The translations under genes were made by a program, and so were the position numbers. A stretch of DNA of 5,070 bases from contig JAEWUY010000037.1 of the NCBI GenBank assembly GCA_023396795.1, forward strand, positions 1 to 5,070, read 5' to 3'. Every line of letters starts with the position of its first letter. Position 1 is the stretch's first letter. This stretch comes from Bacillota bacterium. GTDB taxonomy: Bacteria > Bacillota_I > Bacilli_A > RFN20 > CAG-826. The notes under the pieces were generated by a model, which saw only the letters and a program-made list of their open reading frames with translations, was not told where the DNA came from and made no database searches. Positions 4,981 through 5,070 of this stretch are shown here, piece by piece.

Positions 4981-5067
4981 TACGCTAGCATTACCTAGAT
5001 CAGGTGTGGTCTACTTCCCAAGTGAAGTACTCTCAGCCCACGCGGTGAGCTCCCGCAATTAGTATAG
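4975..5067 (-). ncRNA. TPP (THI-box) riboswitch aptamer upstream of thiT
   Basis: The minus strand carries the hallmark TPP-aptamer pieces in order: GGGAGC (5054-5049); P3 as GCUCAC/GUGGGC (5050-5045 with 5041-5036); the invariant CUGAGA (5036-5031); an extra P3a hairpin UACUUC/GAAGUA (5029-5024 with 5017-5012); ACCUGAU (5005-4999); P5 as CUAG/CUAG around GUAAUG (4998-4985); and GCGUAGGA (4985-4978), with P4 as CCU/AGG. These bind the pyrimidine and pyrophosphate halves of thiamin pyrophosphate. P2 is short and imperfect. P1 is unclear: only CUAU/AUAG (5067-5064 with 4978-4975) can pair, leaving a long unpaired 5' linker. TPP binding is expected to lower thiT expression. The aptamer call is firm; its exact ends are not. 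Confidence 0.95.
5061..5066 (-). promoter_or_regulatory. Possible -10 box at the 5' edge of the TPP riboswitch
   Basis: The minus strand reads TATACT (5/6 match to TATAAT). If used, transcription would begin near 5054, at the first G of GGGAGC, and the RNA would lack any 5' strand for P1. The -35 region would be outside the window, so this cannot be judged further. Confidence 0.3.
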
Positions 5068-5070
5068 TCT

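Noticed and set aside
1..5070. Use of TGA as a tryptophan codon (Mycoplasma/Spiroplasma-type code)
   Set aside because: Complete genes of family-typical length are read without internal TGA, and their tryptophans are TGG; absence of TGA stops in six genes is too few to mean more.

Overview
The window looks like chromosomal DNA from a low-GC Firmicute, probably a Bacilli or Mollicutes-related lineage such as Acholeplasma/Izemoplasma-like or Erysipelotrichia-like. This placement rests on base composition, Gram-positive-type Shine-Dalgarno sites, TGnTATAAT-type promoters and the gene set: a YumC-type ferredoxin reductase, a YgaC/Ntdp-type DUF402 phosphatase and an ECF thiamin S-component. Tryptophans are encoded by TGG in intact reading frames, so TGA is not read as Trp. 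All six complete genes stop with TAA or TAG.

Layout, left to right. (1) Positions 1-1267, minus strand: a tightly packed operon tsaE > tsaB > rimI, with rimI cut by the window edge. It covers the ATPase and scaffold subunits of the tRNA t6A37 threonylcarbamoyl-transfer machinery and the S18/TsaD-associated acetyltransferase; tsaD, which often follows, would lie outside the window. (2) Positions 1268-1337: a 70-bp divergent control region with back-to-back, overlapping promoters. (3) Positions 1338-2231, plus strand, the only plus-strand gene: a short thioredoxin-reductase-like ferredoxin/flavodoxin-NADP+ reductase with an almost leaderless promoter-start arrangement. (4) Positions 2221-2757, minus: a DUF402 nucleoside tri-/diphosphatase whose 3' end overlaps that of the reductase by 11 bp. 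(5) Positions 2758-2875: its promoter, a palindrome at the transcription start and a strong Rho-independent terminator serving the next gene. (6) Positions 2876-3859, minus: a two-helix membrane protein with a DUF3137-like cytosolic domain. (7) Positions 3944-4930, minus: a ThiT-type thiamin S-component with an unusual N-terminal membrane extension of about 140 residues. (8) Positions 4931-5070: a TPP riboswitch leader for that gene, with hairpins that suggest translational control through Shine-Dalgarno sequestration.

Most of the window is ordinary housekeeping DNA. The most interesting part is the right end: an enlarged ThiT with a substitution at a normally conserved histidine, under a TPP aptamer whose 3' strand can pair alternatively with the anti-Shine-Dalgarno strand, and with a -10-like box lying inside the place where the P1 5' strand should be. 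I see no mobile element, CRISPR array, tRNA, rRNA or defence system.
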